64,000 bases of DNA, taken from CAZHJG01 sp964533425 (lineage in GTDB: Bacteria; Patescibacteriota; Saccharimonadia; Saccharimonadales; UBA4665). Of the stretch, positions 8,153 to 17,494 are shown one piece after another. The notes below the pieces were generated by a model that worked only from the letters and a program-made list of their open reading frames with translations, made no database searches and had not been told where the DNA came from. Every line of letters begins with the position of its first letter. Position 1 is the first letter of the stretch. The stretch is from contig CAZHJG010000001.1 in NCBI GenBank assembly GCA_964533425.1, forward strand, positions 20,509 through 84,508, in the 5' to 3' direction. A program made the position numbers and the translations under genes.

Positions 8153-9545
8153 CCCCGTGTGGTGTGTCACGCAGACCAATCCCCTGCTCAGCTAATGTGT
8201 CGCGTAATTCATCCGACTTCGGCCAATCCTGGGCGGCTCTGGCCTCGGCCCGAGCTTCAATTAGCTGCTTTTGATCAGCTGTAATGTCTGGTACCTGTGA
8301 CAGGCTAAGCCCGGTCACTTCATCAACGAAACGCAGAAAAGCTTTCAGGTGTGGCAAGGTGTTTTGATCCACATTGCGGAGGACTGCTTGCTCTGAGATC
8401 TCGCTGAGTTCATACAACAGGGCCGGTGTCTTTAAATCGTCGAGAAGCGCTTCCTCCATAGCTGTTTTAGCGGTTGCCAGTTCCCCGTCCTGCAGAAGGT
8501 GCCGGGCTTCGTCGTAGACAACGGTTTGATGCCGGAGGGCTGCAAACGCCTGGTAGCCCTTAAGCCGGTTTTGGGCTGCTTCCAGACTATCCCAACTGAA
8601 CGTTGACTGGCTTCGATAGTGCGATTCTAGGACGTGCAAGCGCAATGCTTCGGGAGCATAGCCCCGTTCAGCGATCTCTTGCAGCCGAATGCCGTTCCCG
8701 AGCGATTTCGATATCTTCTCGCCATTTACCATGACATGATTGCTATGCAGCCAATAGTTGGCAAATCGCTTGCCGGTGGCGGCTTCGCTCTGGGCGATTT
8801 CGTTGGTGTGGTGCACCGGAACGTGGTCGATGCCACCGGTGTGGATGTCTAGGGTTTCACCGAGGTATTTCATGCTCATCGCCGAGCACTCAATGTGCCA
8901 ACCCGGAAAGCCTTTGCCCCACGGGCTGTCCCACTCCATGTCGCGCTGTCGGTCTTTGGGCGAAAATTTCCAAAGCGCGAAATCCCACGGATTACGCTTT
9001 TGCGGGTTTACCGAGACACGCACGCCAGCCTGTTGCTCGTCAAGGTCAAGCTGGGCAAAACTACCGTAGCCTTCAAATTTACTCGTATCATAATAGACGC
9101 CGTCATCAATGACATAGGTGAACCCCTTATGCTCAAGCTGCCCAATAAGTTCTATTTGCTCTTTGATATGCTCGGTTGCCTTAACAATATGATTGGGTTG
9201 GCTCATATTGAGCGCCCGCAGGCCTGCTAAAAAGTCTTGGGTGTAGAATTCGGCAACTTCCCAAGCGGTTTTGCCCTCGCGCTCAGCGCCCTTTTCCAGC
9301 TTATCTTCGCCTTCGTCGGCATCACTTGTCAGGTGGCCTACATCGGTGATGTTCATAACCCAGTTGGTCTTTAAACCTGCGGCGTGCAGGGCCCGGATCA
9401 AGGTATCCATACGAATGTACGTAAACCAGTGACCCACATGCGTATAGTCGTACACCGTCGGCCCGCAGGTGTAGACCGTCACCTCATCCGGATGCTGCGG
9501 CTGGAGCTCCTCAACCTGTCGCGTAAGCGTGTTGTACAGCTGCAT
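8133..9545 (-). CDS. cysS: Cysteinyl-tRNA synthetase
   Basis: A 470-residue class I synthetase that charges tRNA-Cys. Visible: CGPTVYDYTHVGH (zinc Cys and the HIGH-type motif), HIECSAM and HHTNE (remaining zinc ligands), and KISKSLGN (KMSKS loop, about 265). The zinc site is intact, unlike several other zinc proteins in this window. Length is normal. Its ATG overlaps the stop of the DHH gene (TAATG), so both are in one minus-strand operon reaching back to dnaX. Confidence 0.97.
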   Translation of the reverse strand: MQLYNTLTRQVEELQPQHPDEVTVYTCGPTVYDYTHVGHWFTYIRMDTLIRALHAAGLKTNWVMNITDVGHLTSDADEGEDKLEKGAEREGKTAWEVAEFYTQDFLAGLRALNMSQPNHIVKATEHIKEQIELIGQLEHKGFTYVIDDGVYYDTSKFEGYGSFAQLDLDEQQAGVRVSVNPQKRNPWDFALWKFSPKDRQRDMEWDSPWGKGFPGWHIECSAMSMKYLGETLDIHTGGIDHVPVHHTNEIAQSEAATGKRFANYWLHSNHVMVNGEKISKSLGNGIRLQEIAERGYAPEALRLHVLESHYRSQSTFSWDSLEAAQNRLKGYQAFAALRHQTVVYDEARHLLQDGELATAKTAMEEALLDDLKTPALLYELSEISEQAVLRNVDQNTLPHLKAFLRFVDEVTGLSLSQVPDITADQKQLIEARAEARAAQDWPKSDELRDTLAEQGIGLRDTPHGAIWFRL

Positions 9546-10564
9546 TATGACTTAGACTCCAGCTTATCGAGTAACTGCTGAGCAAAGGCTAGGCAGTCGG
9601 TCTTAACTTCGTCAAACGGTCGGCTCCCGACTACTTTAAAACCACTGGCAAAGGCATGGCCGCCGCCGCCCATGTGCTCGGCTAATTCGGCGGCTATGCT
9701 CGCGCCGGGATTGGCGCGAATGGCCCCGGTGATTTTGCCGTCGTCGTAGTGTTTGAAAACAATCGCCACTTGGACACCCGCGGTTTGCAGCATGTCGCCT
9801 TGAATAAGTGGCGCTGGGTTGTAGAGGGGGCTGTATTCGTTGATCTCCGTTTGCGGAACGGTGACACTGGCCAGCTTGCCGTCGTCGCTAAACTCCGTGC
9901 GGCTGATCAGCTGGGCCTTGTACCGATATATTGCCGGCTGCATCTTGCCGAATTCCCGGCGTAGCTCTTCCAGCTGCGGCCGGTCAACACCGTGGTCAAT
10001 AAAGTCCGCCATAATGCGATAGGTGTCGGCAGAAGCCAGCTGGTTGGTTAAGCCTTGGGTGTCGCCTAAGATTGAACTCATCAAGTAGACTTGGGCGGCA
10101 GGCGGAACTGGCCACTGCAGCTGCTGGGCCAGGAGCCAGATCAGCTCGCCAGTCGAGGCCCGCGTGTGGTCATTAATAATGACAGTAGCGAACGGCACGC
10201 TGTTCTCCACGATTTCGTGATGATCCAGCACAACGCACGGACGGGCAGCTAACCACCCCTGTTGGCCGCTATCCGCCAGTTTCTCAAACAGCGTCATGGT
10301 GGAAGCGTCCACAATGATACTGGCGTCGAACTTCGCCGGCAGGTCTTTTTGCACCCGATCCCAGCCGCTCAAATACCGGAGATAGGTTGGCATATCCGTT
10401 GCTCCGTACAGATACGGTTCTTTGCCCATTTCGCCCAGCAGGTTCTCTAGCGCCAGGGCGCTGCCCAGGCTGTCGGCATCGGGATTATCAGCTTGGACGA
10501 TGACTATTTTATGGGCTTCGTCAACAATTTTCCGGATTTGGGCGGCTTCAGGATAATCGCTCAT
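9545..10564 (-). CDS. DHH/DHHA1 phosphoesterase (NrnA-like)
   Basis: A 339-residue DHH-family protein, as in nanoRNase/pAp-phosphatase NrnA. The DHH motif is clear (VVLDHHEIVENS, about 113-124), and the DHHA1 domain ends with GGGGHAFASG. Motif I reads ADNPDADSLGS: the usual leading His of HxxPDGD is Ala, while both Asp are kept. This could lower or shift metal binding. Probable role: degradation of very short oligonucleotides or of pAp/cyclic dinucleotide products. Lies between recR and cysS. Confidence 0.8.
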   Translation of the reverse strand: MSDYPEAAQIRKIVDEAHKIVIVQADNPDADSLGSALALENLLGEMGKEPYLYGATDMPTYLRYLSGWDRVQKDLPAKFDASIIVDASTMTLFEKLADSGQQGWLAARPCVVLDHHEIVENSVPFATVIINDHTRASTGELIWLLAQQLQWPVPPAAQVYLMSSILGDTQGLTNQLASADTYRIMADFIDHGVDRPQLEELRREFGKMQPAIYRYKAQLISRTEFSDDGKLASVTVPQTEINEYSPLYNPAPLIQGDMLQTAGVQVAIVFKHYDDGKITGAIRANPGASIAAELAEHMGGGGHAFASGFKVVGSRPFDEVKTDCLAFAQQLLDKLESKS

Positions 10565-10604
10565 GACACTAGTATAGAGGACAGCTCCGCTTCAGAACAC
10601 CTCT

Positions 10605-11210
10605 TTAAAGGGCCTGGCGACCTTCTAGGGCGCGGCCAAGGGTAATTTGATCGGCATATTCCAGATCAACACCAATGGGCAGGCCGCGCGCCAGACGAGT
10701 GATTTTGACTTTACGGTCACCGATCTGCTGCTGAATATATAGGGCCGTGGATTCGCCCTCAACGCTGGCATTGGTGGCCAGAATAATCTCTGTAACTTTG
10801 TCATTATCAATACGCTTAGCCAGTTCCTGCACGTGCAGTTGCTCCGGTCCAACGCCGTCGATCGGCGAGATCAGGCCGCCCAACACATGATAGGTGCCAT
10901 GAAATTGCCCGGTTTTTTCTAGAGCCACCAGGTCAAAGGGTTCGGCCACCACGGCCACGGTTTTTTTGTCGCGGCGGGGGTCTGTATATAAATCTGATAC
11001 ATCCTGTCCAGCGGGAACCAGGGCAAACGTCACCTTGCAGTAGCCAAAGCCCTCACGTAAGGCTTCCAGGGCGGCTGCTAGCTTATGCGGCGCGTCGCCA
11101 CCATGCTTGGCCAGGTAATACGCGTAGCGCTCAGCGGTGCGCGGCCCAACACCGGGTAGCAACCCGAAAGCGTCTATCAAATCGGTCAGAGCTGGCGGCA
11201 GTACTTGCAT
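10605..11210 (-). CDS. recR: Recombination protein RecR, zinc finger degenerate
   Basis: A 201-residue RecR, which acts with RecF/RecO in loading RecA on gapped DNA. The N-terminal helix-hairpin-helix (FGLLPGVGPRTAERYA) and the Toprim domain (VAVVAEPFDLVALE) are normal. The C4 zinc finger normally between them is lost: only C57 or so remains, the second Cys aligns to Thr and the CxxC before DPRRD reads SDLY. The neighbours ybaB and dnaX form the classic dnaX-ybaB-recR context, here split by dnaB and a membrane protein gene. Confidence 0.93.
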   Translation of the reverse strand: MQVLPPALTDLIDAFGLLPGVGPRTAERYAYYLAKHGGDAPHKLAAALEALREGFGYCKVTFALVPAGQDVSDLYTDPRRDKKTVAVVAEPFDLVALEKTGQFHGTYHVLGGLISPIDGVGPEQLHVQELAKRIDNDKVTEIILATNASVEGESTALYIQQQIGDRKVKITRLARGLPIGVDLEYADQITLGRALEGRQAL

Positions 11211-11219
11211 GCGTGCTAT

Positions 11220-11513
11220 TTATAGGCCAAGATTGCCCAGAGCGCCCATCATAGGCTGCATTTTTTCGGCGGCAATACGCTGGCTTTCGGCAATGGCTTC
11301 CTTGACCGCATCCTCAACCCAGCGCTCTAGTTCACCGATGTCATCAAGGTCAACGGCCTCAGGGTCAATGTGGACTTTTTTGAGCTTCTGTTCACCGGTG
11401 ATCTCAACTTTTACGGCGCCATCACCTTTTTCGACGCTAATAATCTGGTTTTGCAATTCTTTCTGGATTTTCTTGACGCGCATCAGCATCTTGGCTTGGT
11501 CGAATCGACTCAT
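11220..11513 (-). CDS. ybaB: YbaB/EbfC nucleoid-associated protein
   Basis: A 97-residue DNA-binding protein of the YbaB/EbfC family: MRVKKIQKELQN, then a beta segment (VEKGDGAVKVEITGEQKLKKVHIDPE), then a C-terminal helix with AIAESQRIAAEKM. It forms dimers that bind DNA as tweezers; role in nucleoid structure or recombination. An AGGAAA site lies in front of the ATG, and recR follows after 9 bases. Confidence 0.92.
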   Translation of the reverse strand: MSRFDQAKMLMRVKKIQKELQNQIISVEKGDGAVKVEITGEQKLKKVHIDPEAVDLDDIGELERWVEDAVKEAIAESQRIAAEKMQPMMGALGNLGL

Positions 11514-11546
11514 TATGTTTCCTCCCTTTTCTCCAGTATACCAGCG

Positions 11547-12734
11547 TTAGCGTCGGTAGCGAAAGGTCACAACTGTGGTCTGGTTATGCGGCCAGGCCAC
11601 AAAATACGCCCGCAGATTGTACAAGCAGCTGAGTGCAATTGCCAGAACAACTAAGCTCAGTCCGAACCCGCGAGCCAAGGGGTTAAGCGGAAACACGCGC
11701 ATCCAGCGGTGCAACAAGTAGGCTAGACCGGTGGCGACCGCCACATACACCAAAGGAACGAGCACACTCAACCCCACAGGGCCGCCCAGCGCTACCAAAA
11801 TGGCGCCAAGCAGAAAAAAGCTGGCCAGCAGCTGGCTGCGGGGGGCACTCGGTCGCGTTGCATAGACATATATGCCGAGCAGCGCACAGGCTAAGGTGAA
11901 GACATCCAGGAGCGGTATGCGCCCCAGCCACAACGTCGGGTACTGCGGACCACGCAAAAACAGGTGCACAAAGACCGCTGCCAACTGTTTCAGCAAGGTC
12001 AGGGGGGCGGCCAGATGATCGGGTAATCCAGCCCAAGTACGGAGCACGTTCAGATGCTGCAGCCTGAGGATAAGCAAAGGCAGCCACACCAAATAGCACA
12101 GCCCGTACAACACGCGCTGCCAGATCTTATTGAAGTGTTGCCAGCCGTCGCCCAAGGCTCCCCGGATCCAAAAAATCTCCAGCAGTACCAACCAGATCAA
12201 GCCGGGGATATACAGGAATAAACCAAACAGTAAGGCGCTGCCGTAAAATACCACGGCCCGAGTTGGCGCTCGCTGCAAGGCAGAATATATCAGCAGCAGC
12301 GTCACAGACGCCCACAGGTACAGTACGTCAAAGCTGGCCAAGCGGCTCACATGGAGCGTCCAAGCGCTAGTCGCAAATAAGCAAGTGGCCAGGAAAGCTG
12401 TTCGCCGATTGTGCCACAAGTTGACCAGTACAGCGAAGCTAATGATCGTCAGGCCACCAAACGCGACGTTGGCTACGCGTGTTAGCGTCTGGCCGTGGGG
12501 TGTAAACAGGAAAAACACCACGGAGCGGAGGAGGTTGAGCGGCAAATATAAGGGCTGGTGATAGAGGCCGTGCCAACCCAATGGCGTGTTGGCAATTGTT
12601 TGCTCCCCAGAGCTCAGGCCGCCAGTTAGGGATCCCAGACGATAGATTAATAAGCCGCCAAGGAGCGCCAGGCCGGCGATCACTGCAGCCAGCTGACGCC
12701 GGTTCTCAGAGACATAACGGCGAAAACTCTTCAT
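11547..12734 (-). CDS. Multi-pass membrane protein, GT-C glycosyltransferase-like
   Basis: About 395 residues with roughly ten hydrophobic segments. The first loop after helix 1 is followed by patterns seen in PMT/ArnT-like GT-C proteins (short loops, aromatic-rich helices such as LFATSAWTLHVSRLASFD), but no catalytic Asp motif is certain. The ATG at 12734 gives a normal basic start and lies 10 bases after a TATAAT; a GTG at 12782 overlapping the dnaB stop (TAGTG) would add 16 residues. Its place between dnaB and ybaB has no functional logic I can see. Confidence 0.6.
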   Translation of the reverse strand: MKSFRRYVSENRRQLAAVIAGLALLGGLLIYRLGSLTGGLSSGEQTIANTPLGWHGLYHQPLYLPLNLLRSVVFFLFTPHGQTLTRVANVAFGGLTIISFAVLVNLWHNRRTAFLATCLFATSAWTLHVSRLASFDVLYLWASVTLLLIYSALQRAPTRAVVFYGSALLFGLFLYIPGLIWLVLLEIFWIRGALGDGWQHFNKIWQRVLYGLCYLVWLPLLILRLQHLNVLRTWAGLPDHLAAPLTLLKQLAAVFVHLFLRGPQYPTLWLGRIPLLDVFTLACALLGIYVYATRPSAPRSQLLASFFLLGAILVALGGPVGLSVLVPLVYVAVATGLAYLLHRWMRVFPLNPLARGFGLSLVVLAIALSCLYNLRAYFVAWPHNQTTVVTFRYRR

Positions 12735-12781
12735 GCTTACGGCTATTATACCGTGCTTTGCCTTATTTGGGACAGCGTTCA

Positions 12782-14149
12782 CTAGCCCGCAAACGGGTCG
12801 CTGTGATGGGTGTCAATCTGACTAAAGCGCTGATTTTCGCTTTCAAACCGTAGTTCAACTCCCCCCGTGGGGCCGTTACGGTGCTTCTTGATGAGAATGT
12901 CGGCAAGGTTCTTGCGATCAGTTTCGGGGTTGTACCATTCCTCCCGGTATATGAAGGCCACGACGTCAGCATCCTGTTCGATGGAGCCGGATTCGCGTAG
13001 ATCTGATAGCTGCGGAATCTGTGGATGCCGGCTTTCGACAGAACGACTGAGCTGGCTCAGAGCCAGTACCGGTACGTTTAGCTCGCGCGCTACACCTTTG
13101 AGCCCTCGTGAGATTTCAGAAATTTCCAACACGCGATTGGCTTCACTGCCGAAGCGACTACCGCCGCTCATCAGCTGCAAATAGTCCACGATAATCAAGC
13201 CTAAGGGACGTTGATGGGCTTCACGCCGCGCCTTAGTGCGCAAATCACTCACGGTAATGCCTGGTGTATCATCAATAAATATGGGTGCTTCGCTGAGCGT
13301 GCCCATGGCGCGGCCAATTTTTTCAAAATCAGCGTCGGTTAAGTTGCCAGTCCGCAGGGCCCAGGCATCGACGCCAGATTCCATCGAGAGCAACCGGTCA
13401 ACCAGCTGTTCTTTACTCATTTCCAAGCTAAAAATGAGCACGGGCTGCTGCGCATTAACGGCCACTTTATGGGCAAAGTTCAAAGCCAAAGCGGTTTTCC
13501 CCATAGATGGACGAGCCGCCAAAATGATCAGATCGGAGCGCTGAAAACCAGCCAATTTATCGTCAAGGTCCTTGAAGCCGGTCGGAATACCACGGATCTT
13601 TTGCTTGTCCTTATGCAGCTCATCTAAACGATCAAAGCTTTCCGCCAAGATGGCTTCAAGACTTATAACGTTTTGCTTGATGTGCTGCTGACTGACTTCA
13701 AACAGCTTGGTTTCAGCTTCTTCAATCAGTTCGCGCAGTTGCTTTGACTCGTCGTAGCCAAGCCCAACAATGTCTTTTGAAGCAGCTATGAGCCGCCGGC
13801 GCATGGCTTTTTGGGCCACAATGTCGGCGTACTGCTCAACATGGGTAGCGGTCGGCACGAAGTTGGTTAGCTCAGTCAGATAGGCTGGGCCGCCCACGCT
13901 CGCCAGATAGCCGTTATTACGCAGGCGATCGGCCAGCGTCAGAACGTCGATGGCTTCCCGACTCTCATACAGCTGCACGATGGCTTCGTAGATGCGTTGA
14001 TGCCGCGGTTCAAAGAAGTCGTTGACGGCAACGGTGTCAGCGATTTTAACGATGGCGTCACTGTCAATCAGCAAGGCCCCAAGCAGTGAAGCCTCGGCTT
14101 CAGTGTTCTGCGGCGGCTGTTGAGTAGTTTGCGTTGGTTCAGTGGCCAT
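12782..14149 (-). CDS. dnaB: Replicative DNA helicase DnaB
   Basis: A 455-residue hexameric replicative helicase. N-terminal domain about 15-115 (NTEAEASLLGALL), linker helix, then the RecA-like motor with Walker A ARPSMGKTALALN near 218 and Walker B IIVDYLQLM. Moves 5'-3' on the lagging-strand template at the fork and recruits primase. No intein is present. It lies 25 bases after dnaX, a replication pairing that makes sense. Confidence 0.97.
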   Translation of the reverse strand: MATEPTQTTQQPPQNTEAEASLLGALLIDSDAIVKIADTVAVNDFFEPRHQRIYEAIVQLYESREAIDVLTLADRLRNNGYLASVGGPAYLTELTNFVPTATHVEQYADIVAQKAMRRRLIAASKDIVGLGYDESKQLRELIEEAETKLFEVSQQHIKQNVISLEAILAESFDRLDELHKDKQKIRGIPTGFKDLDDKLAGFQRSDLIILAARPSMGKTALALNFAHKVAVNAQQPVLIFSLEMSKEQLVDRLLSMESGVDAWALRTGNLTDADFEKIGRAMGTLSEAPIFIDDTPGITVSDLRTKARREAHQRPLGLIIVDYLQLMSGGSRFGSEANRVLEISEISRGLKGVARELNVPVLALSQLSRSVESRHPQIPQLSDLRESGSIEQDADVVAFIYREEWYNPETDRKNLADILIKKHRNGPTGGVELRFESENQRFSQIDTHHSDPFAG

Positions 14150-14174
14150 GAGTACGAACGAGCTCCCTTAGCGG

Positions 14175-15680
14175 CTATTCTAACAGCTCCCCGCCGCCAA
14201 AAATATTGCTTATGGTTGCTATGGTTGAAAGTGTGGCATTGTCCGGTGGCGACGGCTGGGCCTCGATTTCTAGCTTAGCCGACGGCGTGCTGCTGACCGT
14301 CTTGTCGACGACGCACTCAATCCGCATGTTCTGGCCGCTCACCTGGGCAATGATATCCTTGAGCAGTTGCTGGTTTTTGGCGTCTTTGAGGCGTTTTTGG
14401 TGAAAATCGAAAGCAAAGGCCAGGGTCAGGGTTTCTCCATCAAAGGACGGTTCGGCCATGCGCACCACCCCGTACAGCGTGTTGTGGTGTTTTTTGAGTT
14501 CACTGAGTACCTTCGGCCAAATACTCGCGTCCACCTGACTATTCTTTTTGGCGGGTTGCTTAGCTGATGCTGCCTTAGGAATGGCTGGTTCATCTGGCGC
14601 TACCTCAACTTCAGGCTGCTGTTCAGCAGATATTGCGGCAGCCTCTGGCGCCTCTTGAGTAGTCGGGCTCTCGGGCTCAGACGGCGGCGGTGCGATAGTC
14701 ACCGATGCTTGTGGCAAGGCAGCTAGCAGGGTAATTTCCAAGAACCGCTCGGGATCATGAGACACCGGCACTTCCAGCAGATGAGCCAGCAGCGTGGTTG
14801 TGGCTTCCATAGATAACGCGGATGGCTGCGACGTACCATCAATCAGATGGAGGCGCAGGCGCTGGGCCAGTTGTTTGGCAATAGCCACCGCTTGATAGCC
14901 TTGATCATATAATTCATTCAAGGCTTTGGCTAGGGTCGCCAAATCTCCCCTTGCGTCAGTTAACAAGGCCAGCAGCTGTTCAATACTTTCGGTAGGAGGC
15001 ACACCCAATAAATGACGCACTTCGTCTTCGGTGAGCGCTTGGTGGTGGCTGCCCGCTTGATCAAGCAGGCTGATGCTATCACGGAAGCTCCCTTCCCCGT
15101 GTTCGGCGAGCAACTGCAGCGCTGCGTCATCTATGGTAATTTTCTCTTCGGCCGCCATGCTGCGCAAGTGCTCAACCACTTTGGCTTTCTCTACTGGCTT
15201 GAAGCTGAAGCGCTGCGTGCGGCTGACAATGGTCTCCGGCAGCTTGTGCGCATCAGTGGTGGCCAAAATAAAAACCACATGCTCGGGCGGCTCTTCCAAC
15301 GTCTTCAAGAGGGCATTAAAGGCTTCACGGGTCAGCATGTGTACTTCATCGATGATGTACACCTTGTACTTTGCGCTAGTCGGCGCGATGTACACCTTAT
15401 CACGCAGATCACGGATTTCATCAATCCGCCGATTGCTGGCCGCATCAATTTCGATAATATCCAGGTGGGCCGCGTCGTCGGTGTACGGCAAGCCATTTAT
15501 CTCATGCGCCAAGATGCGGGCAATCGAAGTCTTGCCCACGCCACGGGGGCCGGTAAACAGATAGGCGTGACTAATCCGCCCCTGTTTTAGGGCCTGCTGC
15601 AGCGTCTCTGTAATATGCTCTTGGCCGACGACTTCCGACAGCTTTTTAGGCCGGTGTTTCCGGTAGAGTGCTTGCCCCAT
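14175..15680 (-). CDS. dnaX: DNA polymerase III subunit gamma/tau, zinc module absent
   Basis: A 501-residue clamp-loader subunit. Walker A GPRGVGKTS near 44, Walker B VYIIDEVHML, sensor SRC-equivalent reads IVSRTQRF. The zinc-binding insertion normally just before DLIEIDAAS (four Cys) is missing; no Cys occurs there. A Pro/Glu/Ala-rich linker (about 325-385) precedes a C-terminal domain, so this is a tau-like form. The ATG is 10 bases after a TATAAT, so the mRNA leader would be only a few bases. Confidence 0.95.
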   Translation of the reverse strand: MGQALYRKHRPKKLSEVVGQEHITETLQQALKQGRISHAYLFTGPRGVGKTSIARILAHEINGLPYTDDAAHLDIIEIDAASNRRIDEIRDLRDKVYIAPTSAKYKVYIIDEVHMLTREAFNALLKTLEEPPEHVVFILATTDAHKLPETIVSRTQRFSFKPVEKAKVVEHLRSMAAEEKITIDDAALQLLAEHGEGSFRDSISLLDQAGSHHQALTEDEVRHLLGVPPTESIEQLLALLTDARGDLATLAKALNELYDQGYQAVAIAKQLAQRLRLHLIDGTSQPSALSMEATTTLLAHLLEVPVSHDPERFLEITLLAALPQASVTIAPPPSEPESPTTQEAPEAAAISAEQQPEVEVAPDEPAIPKAASAKQPAKKNSQVDASIWPKVLSELKKHHNTLYGVVRMAEPSFDGETLTLAFAFDFHQKRLKDAKNQQLLKDIIAQVSGQNMRIECVVDKTVSSTPSAKLEIEAQPSPPDNATLSTIATISNIFGGGELLE

Positions 15681-15690
15681 CGTTCCTATA

Positions 15691-15696
15691 ATTATA
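15691..15696 (-). promoter_or_regulatory. -10 element of dnaX
   Basis: TATAAT on the minus strand, 10 bases before the dnaX ATG. No good -35 is visible. The same TATAAT/TATACT-N10-ATG spacing occurs before the genes starting at 12734, 32097 and trpS. Confidence 0.45.
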
Positions 15697-15772
15697 ACGC
15701 TTTTGGTAGCTCTTGCGTGTTGTGATTTTGCAGGTTATAAGTGCTTACAGAGCGGCTTCAAGGGCCGCCCCT

Positions 15773-15814
15773 AAACAGTCCAGTGGACTGTTTTGTAGAC
15801 ACGGGCGAAGCGTC
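15773..15814. repeat. Covarying hairpin repeat, copy 1
   Basis: AAACAGTCC, loop AGT, GGACTGTTT, then a 20-base flank beginning GTAGACACG (15795-15814). A second copy at 38714-38755 keeps the loop and the flank almost unchanged, but its stem is AAATATGCC/GGCATATTT: four consecutive base pairs are replaced on both arms. It lies between dnaX and the orphan gene at 15822. Confidence 0.65.
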
Positions 15815-15821
15815 CCTTGTA

Positions 15822-16331
15822 TTAAAGCGCCGCCTCTAAAGCCGCCCACTCAGCGGTGCTATCATCTTCGGGCAAGTTGACACTCACCTGATCACCGGGC
15901 TTAGCCTTGAAGTAAGTGACGCTCGCCAGGAGCACGCGGTACTTCTTGGTATTAACGTCAACAAAGTAGTGGCCGTTTTCGAGCATCAGCGTACCAACAA
16001 CTTGCTTGCGGGGAATAGGGCCAATTTGCTTGTACAAGAAAGAGCCGTCCTCGGCGATGGTCAGCTTCAGGATATCACCTTGTACCAGTTTGGACTTGCT
16101 AGCGTAGTTTGCGGGAACGGGATAAGTTTTGCCATCGGAACCGACCATGTTCTGGCCATCAAACACGCCTTCAATCACCTTGCCCAGCGTCTCTTCGCGG
16201 GCCACCGGCGCTACCTTCTCATCGTCACCGACAAGGCTAATCAGCAATTCGTTAGCGGCAGCAAGATTGGTTTCTGCTTCCTGAATCAGGGTTCGCAGAC
16301 GTTTAATCTGTTTGTCTGGCACATCTGGCAT
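15822..16331 (-). CDS. Conserved-looking hypothetical protein beside rplL
   Basis: Not recognised. 169 residues: a likely coiled-coil helix at the start (KQIKRLRTLIQEAETNLAAA), then about 110 residues of beta-rich sequence with a small domain that has GKTYPVPANYASKSKLVQGD and ends in a KPGDQVSVNLPEDD pattern. This recalls small beta-barrel (OB- or TRAM-like) nucleic-acid or ribosome factors, but I see no diagnostic motif. It lies about 140 bases after the rplL terminator region on the same strand, with its own leader. Confidence 0.6.
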   Translation of the reverse strand: MPDVPDKQIKRLRTLIQEAETNLAAANELLISLVGDDEKVAPVAREETLGKVIEGVFDGQNMVGSDGKTYPVPANYASKSKLVQGDILKLTIAEDGSFLYKQIGPIPRKQVVGTLMLENGHYFVDVNTKKYRVLLASVTYFKAKPGDQVSVNLPEDDSTAEWAALEAAL

Positions 16332-16457
16332 GTCTGTCTCTCTATCAAGTGTTTATTGGTACACTTTCCCCCTAAAAATACCACGAAGCCCAGGCTAAGT
16401 CAAAGCATTCTAGCCACTTGTGGATAACCCACTCTTCGCTCTTCTCTACGCAAAAAT

Positions 16458-16484
16458 AAAAGAGACTCTATTGGAGCCCCTTTT
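16458..16484 (-). terminator. Terminator of the rplJ-rplL operon
   Basis: On the minus strand an 11-bp stem (with G-U pairs) AAAAGGGGCTC / GAGTCTCTTTT and loop CAATA is followed by a T-rich run, 19 bases after the rplL stop. Confidence 0.8.
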
Positions 16485-16502
16485 ATTGCAATTGAGAGCA
16501 GG

Positions 16503-16892
16503 CTAGGCCAGTTCGACGGTGGCGCCAGCTTCTTCCAAAGCTTTCTTGGCGCTCTCAGCGTCTTCCTTCTTAGCCTTCTCTAGGACAGGCTTCGGTGCGC
16601 CGTCGACGACAGCCTTGGCTTCACCCAGGCCGAGGCCGGTGATGTCCTTGACAGCCTTGATGACGGCCACTTTCTGCGCGCCGGCGTCCTTCAGGATCAC
16701 GTCGTATTCAGACTTCTCCTCAGCGGCCGGAGCGGCTTCACCACCACCAGCGGCTGGGCCAGCAGCAACTGCTACAGCGGCAGCGGCTGGTTCAATGCCG
16801 TACTCTTCCTTTAAAATGTTACCAAGTTCGTTGACTTCCAAGACGGTTAGACCAACCAACTGTTCGGCGATTTTCTTCAAATCTGTTGCCAT
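16503..16892 (-). CDS. rplL: Ribosomal protein L7/L12 (bL12)
   Basis: 129 residues. N-terminal dimerisation domain ([16 protein letters not shown]), Ala/Gly hinge (about 38-60), C-terminal domain with [13 protein letters not shown] and [13 protein letters not shown]. Forms the flexible stalk on L10 that recruits elongation factors. The ATG has AAGGA upstream. It follows rplJ after 69 bases, a space that holds a small palindromic repeat. Confidence 0.97.
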   Translation of the reverse strand: MATDLKKIAEQLVGLTVLEVNELGNILKEEYGIEPAAAAVAVAAGPAAGGGEAAPAAEEKSEYDVILKDAGAQKVAVIKAVKDITGLGLGEAKAVVDGAPKPVLEKAKKEDAESAKKALEEAGATVELA

Positions 16893-16932
16893 ACAATTCC
16901 TTCCTTAGATTTAGTTATTCGTTACAAAAACG

Positions 16933-16957
16933 AGATCCTGAAACAAGTTCAGGATGA
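16933..16957. repeat. Short palindromic repeat between rplJ and rplL
   Basis: An 8-bp perfect stem ATCCTGAA / TTCAGGAT with loop ACAAG (16935-16955), flanked by GAG and GACGG. The sequence is of a type I know as a dispersed palindrome in many environmental bacteria; only one copy is in this window. Confidence 0.5.
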
Positions 16958-16961
16958 CGGC

Positions 16962-17486
16962 TTAAGCCGCCACTTTGGCTTCCAGGCCTTGCAACAGGCC
17001 GGGCAGGTTGCCACCTAGGCTGCCAACCACACCACGAACTGGTGAATTCAGCAGGCTGATTAGACCAGCAATTAGCTGGTTCTTGCCAGGTAAGCCGGCC
17101 AGCTCTTTAACGCCACTAGCGTCAATAAACTCACCTTCAGCGCTAATAGCGCCGACAAACTCCAAAGTTGGATTTGCTTTAGCAAAGTTGTTGAGACTTT
17201 GCGCCGCGGCAACTTCGTCTTCACCGTTAAAGGCATACAGCAGCATGCCTTCTAGCGTGCTGGCATCAACAGCTTTTAGGCTATCCGTTTGCTTCAGCGC
17301 CTGCACCACTAAGCGGTTTTTGACCACCTTCACCTTGGTGCCATTGGCCTTAGCTTCCCGGCGCAGCGTCTGCAGCGCCTTCACCGGCGTACCTTCGTAT
17401 TTAGCCACGACGGTCATCTTGGAACTGCTAAGCAAGTCAGCAACTTCTTTGATGACGTCGTTCTTCTTATCTTTCGTTAGAGCCAT
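16962..17486 (-). CDS. rplJ: Ribosomal protein L10 (uL10)
   Basis: 174 residues. Starts with the typical K-rich helix and VVAKYEGTPVKALQTLRREAK, RNA-binding part KVVKNRLVVQAL, and a C-terminal helix that carries L12 dimers. A GGAGG precedes the ATG by 5 bases. The upstream leader has the pattern of the L10 leader, so autoregulation by the L10-L12 complex is likely. Confidence 0.97.
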   Translation of the reverse strand: MALTKDKKNDVIKEVADLLSSSKMTVVAKYEGTPVKALQTLRREAKANGTKVKVVKNRLVVQALKQTDSLKAVDASTLEGMLLYAFNGEDEVAAAQSLNNFAKANPTLEFVGAISAEGEFIDASGVKELAGLPGKNQLIAGLISLLNSPVRGVVGSLGGNLPGLLQGLEAKVAA

Positions 17487-17494
17487 CTCATTCC

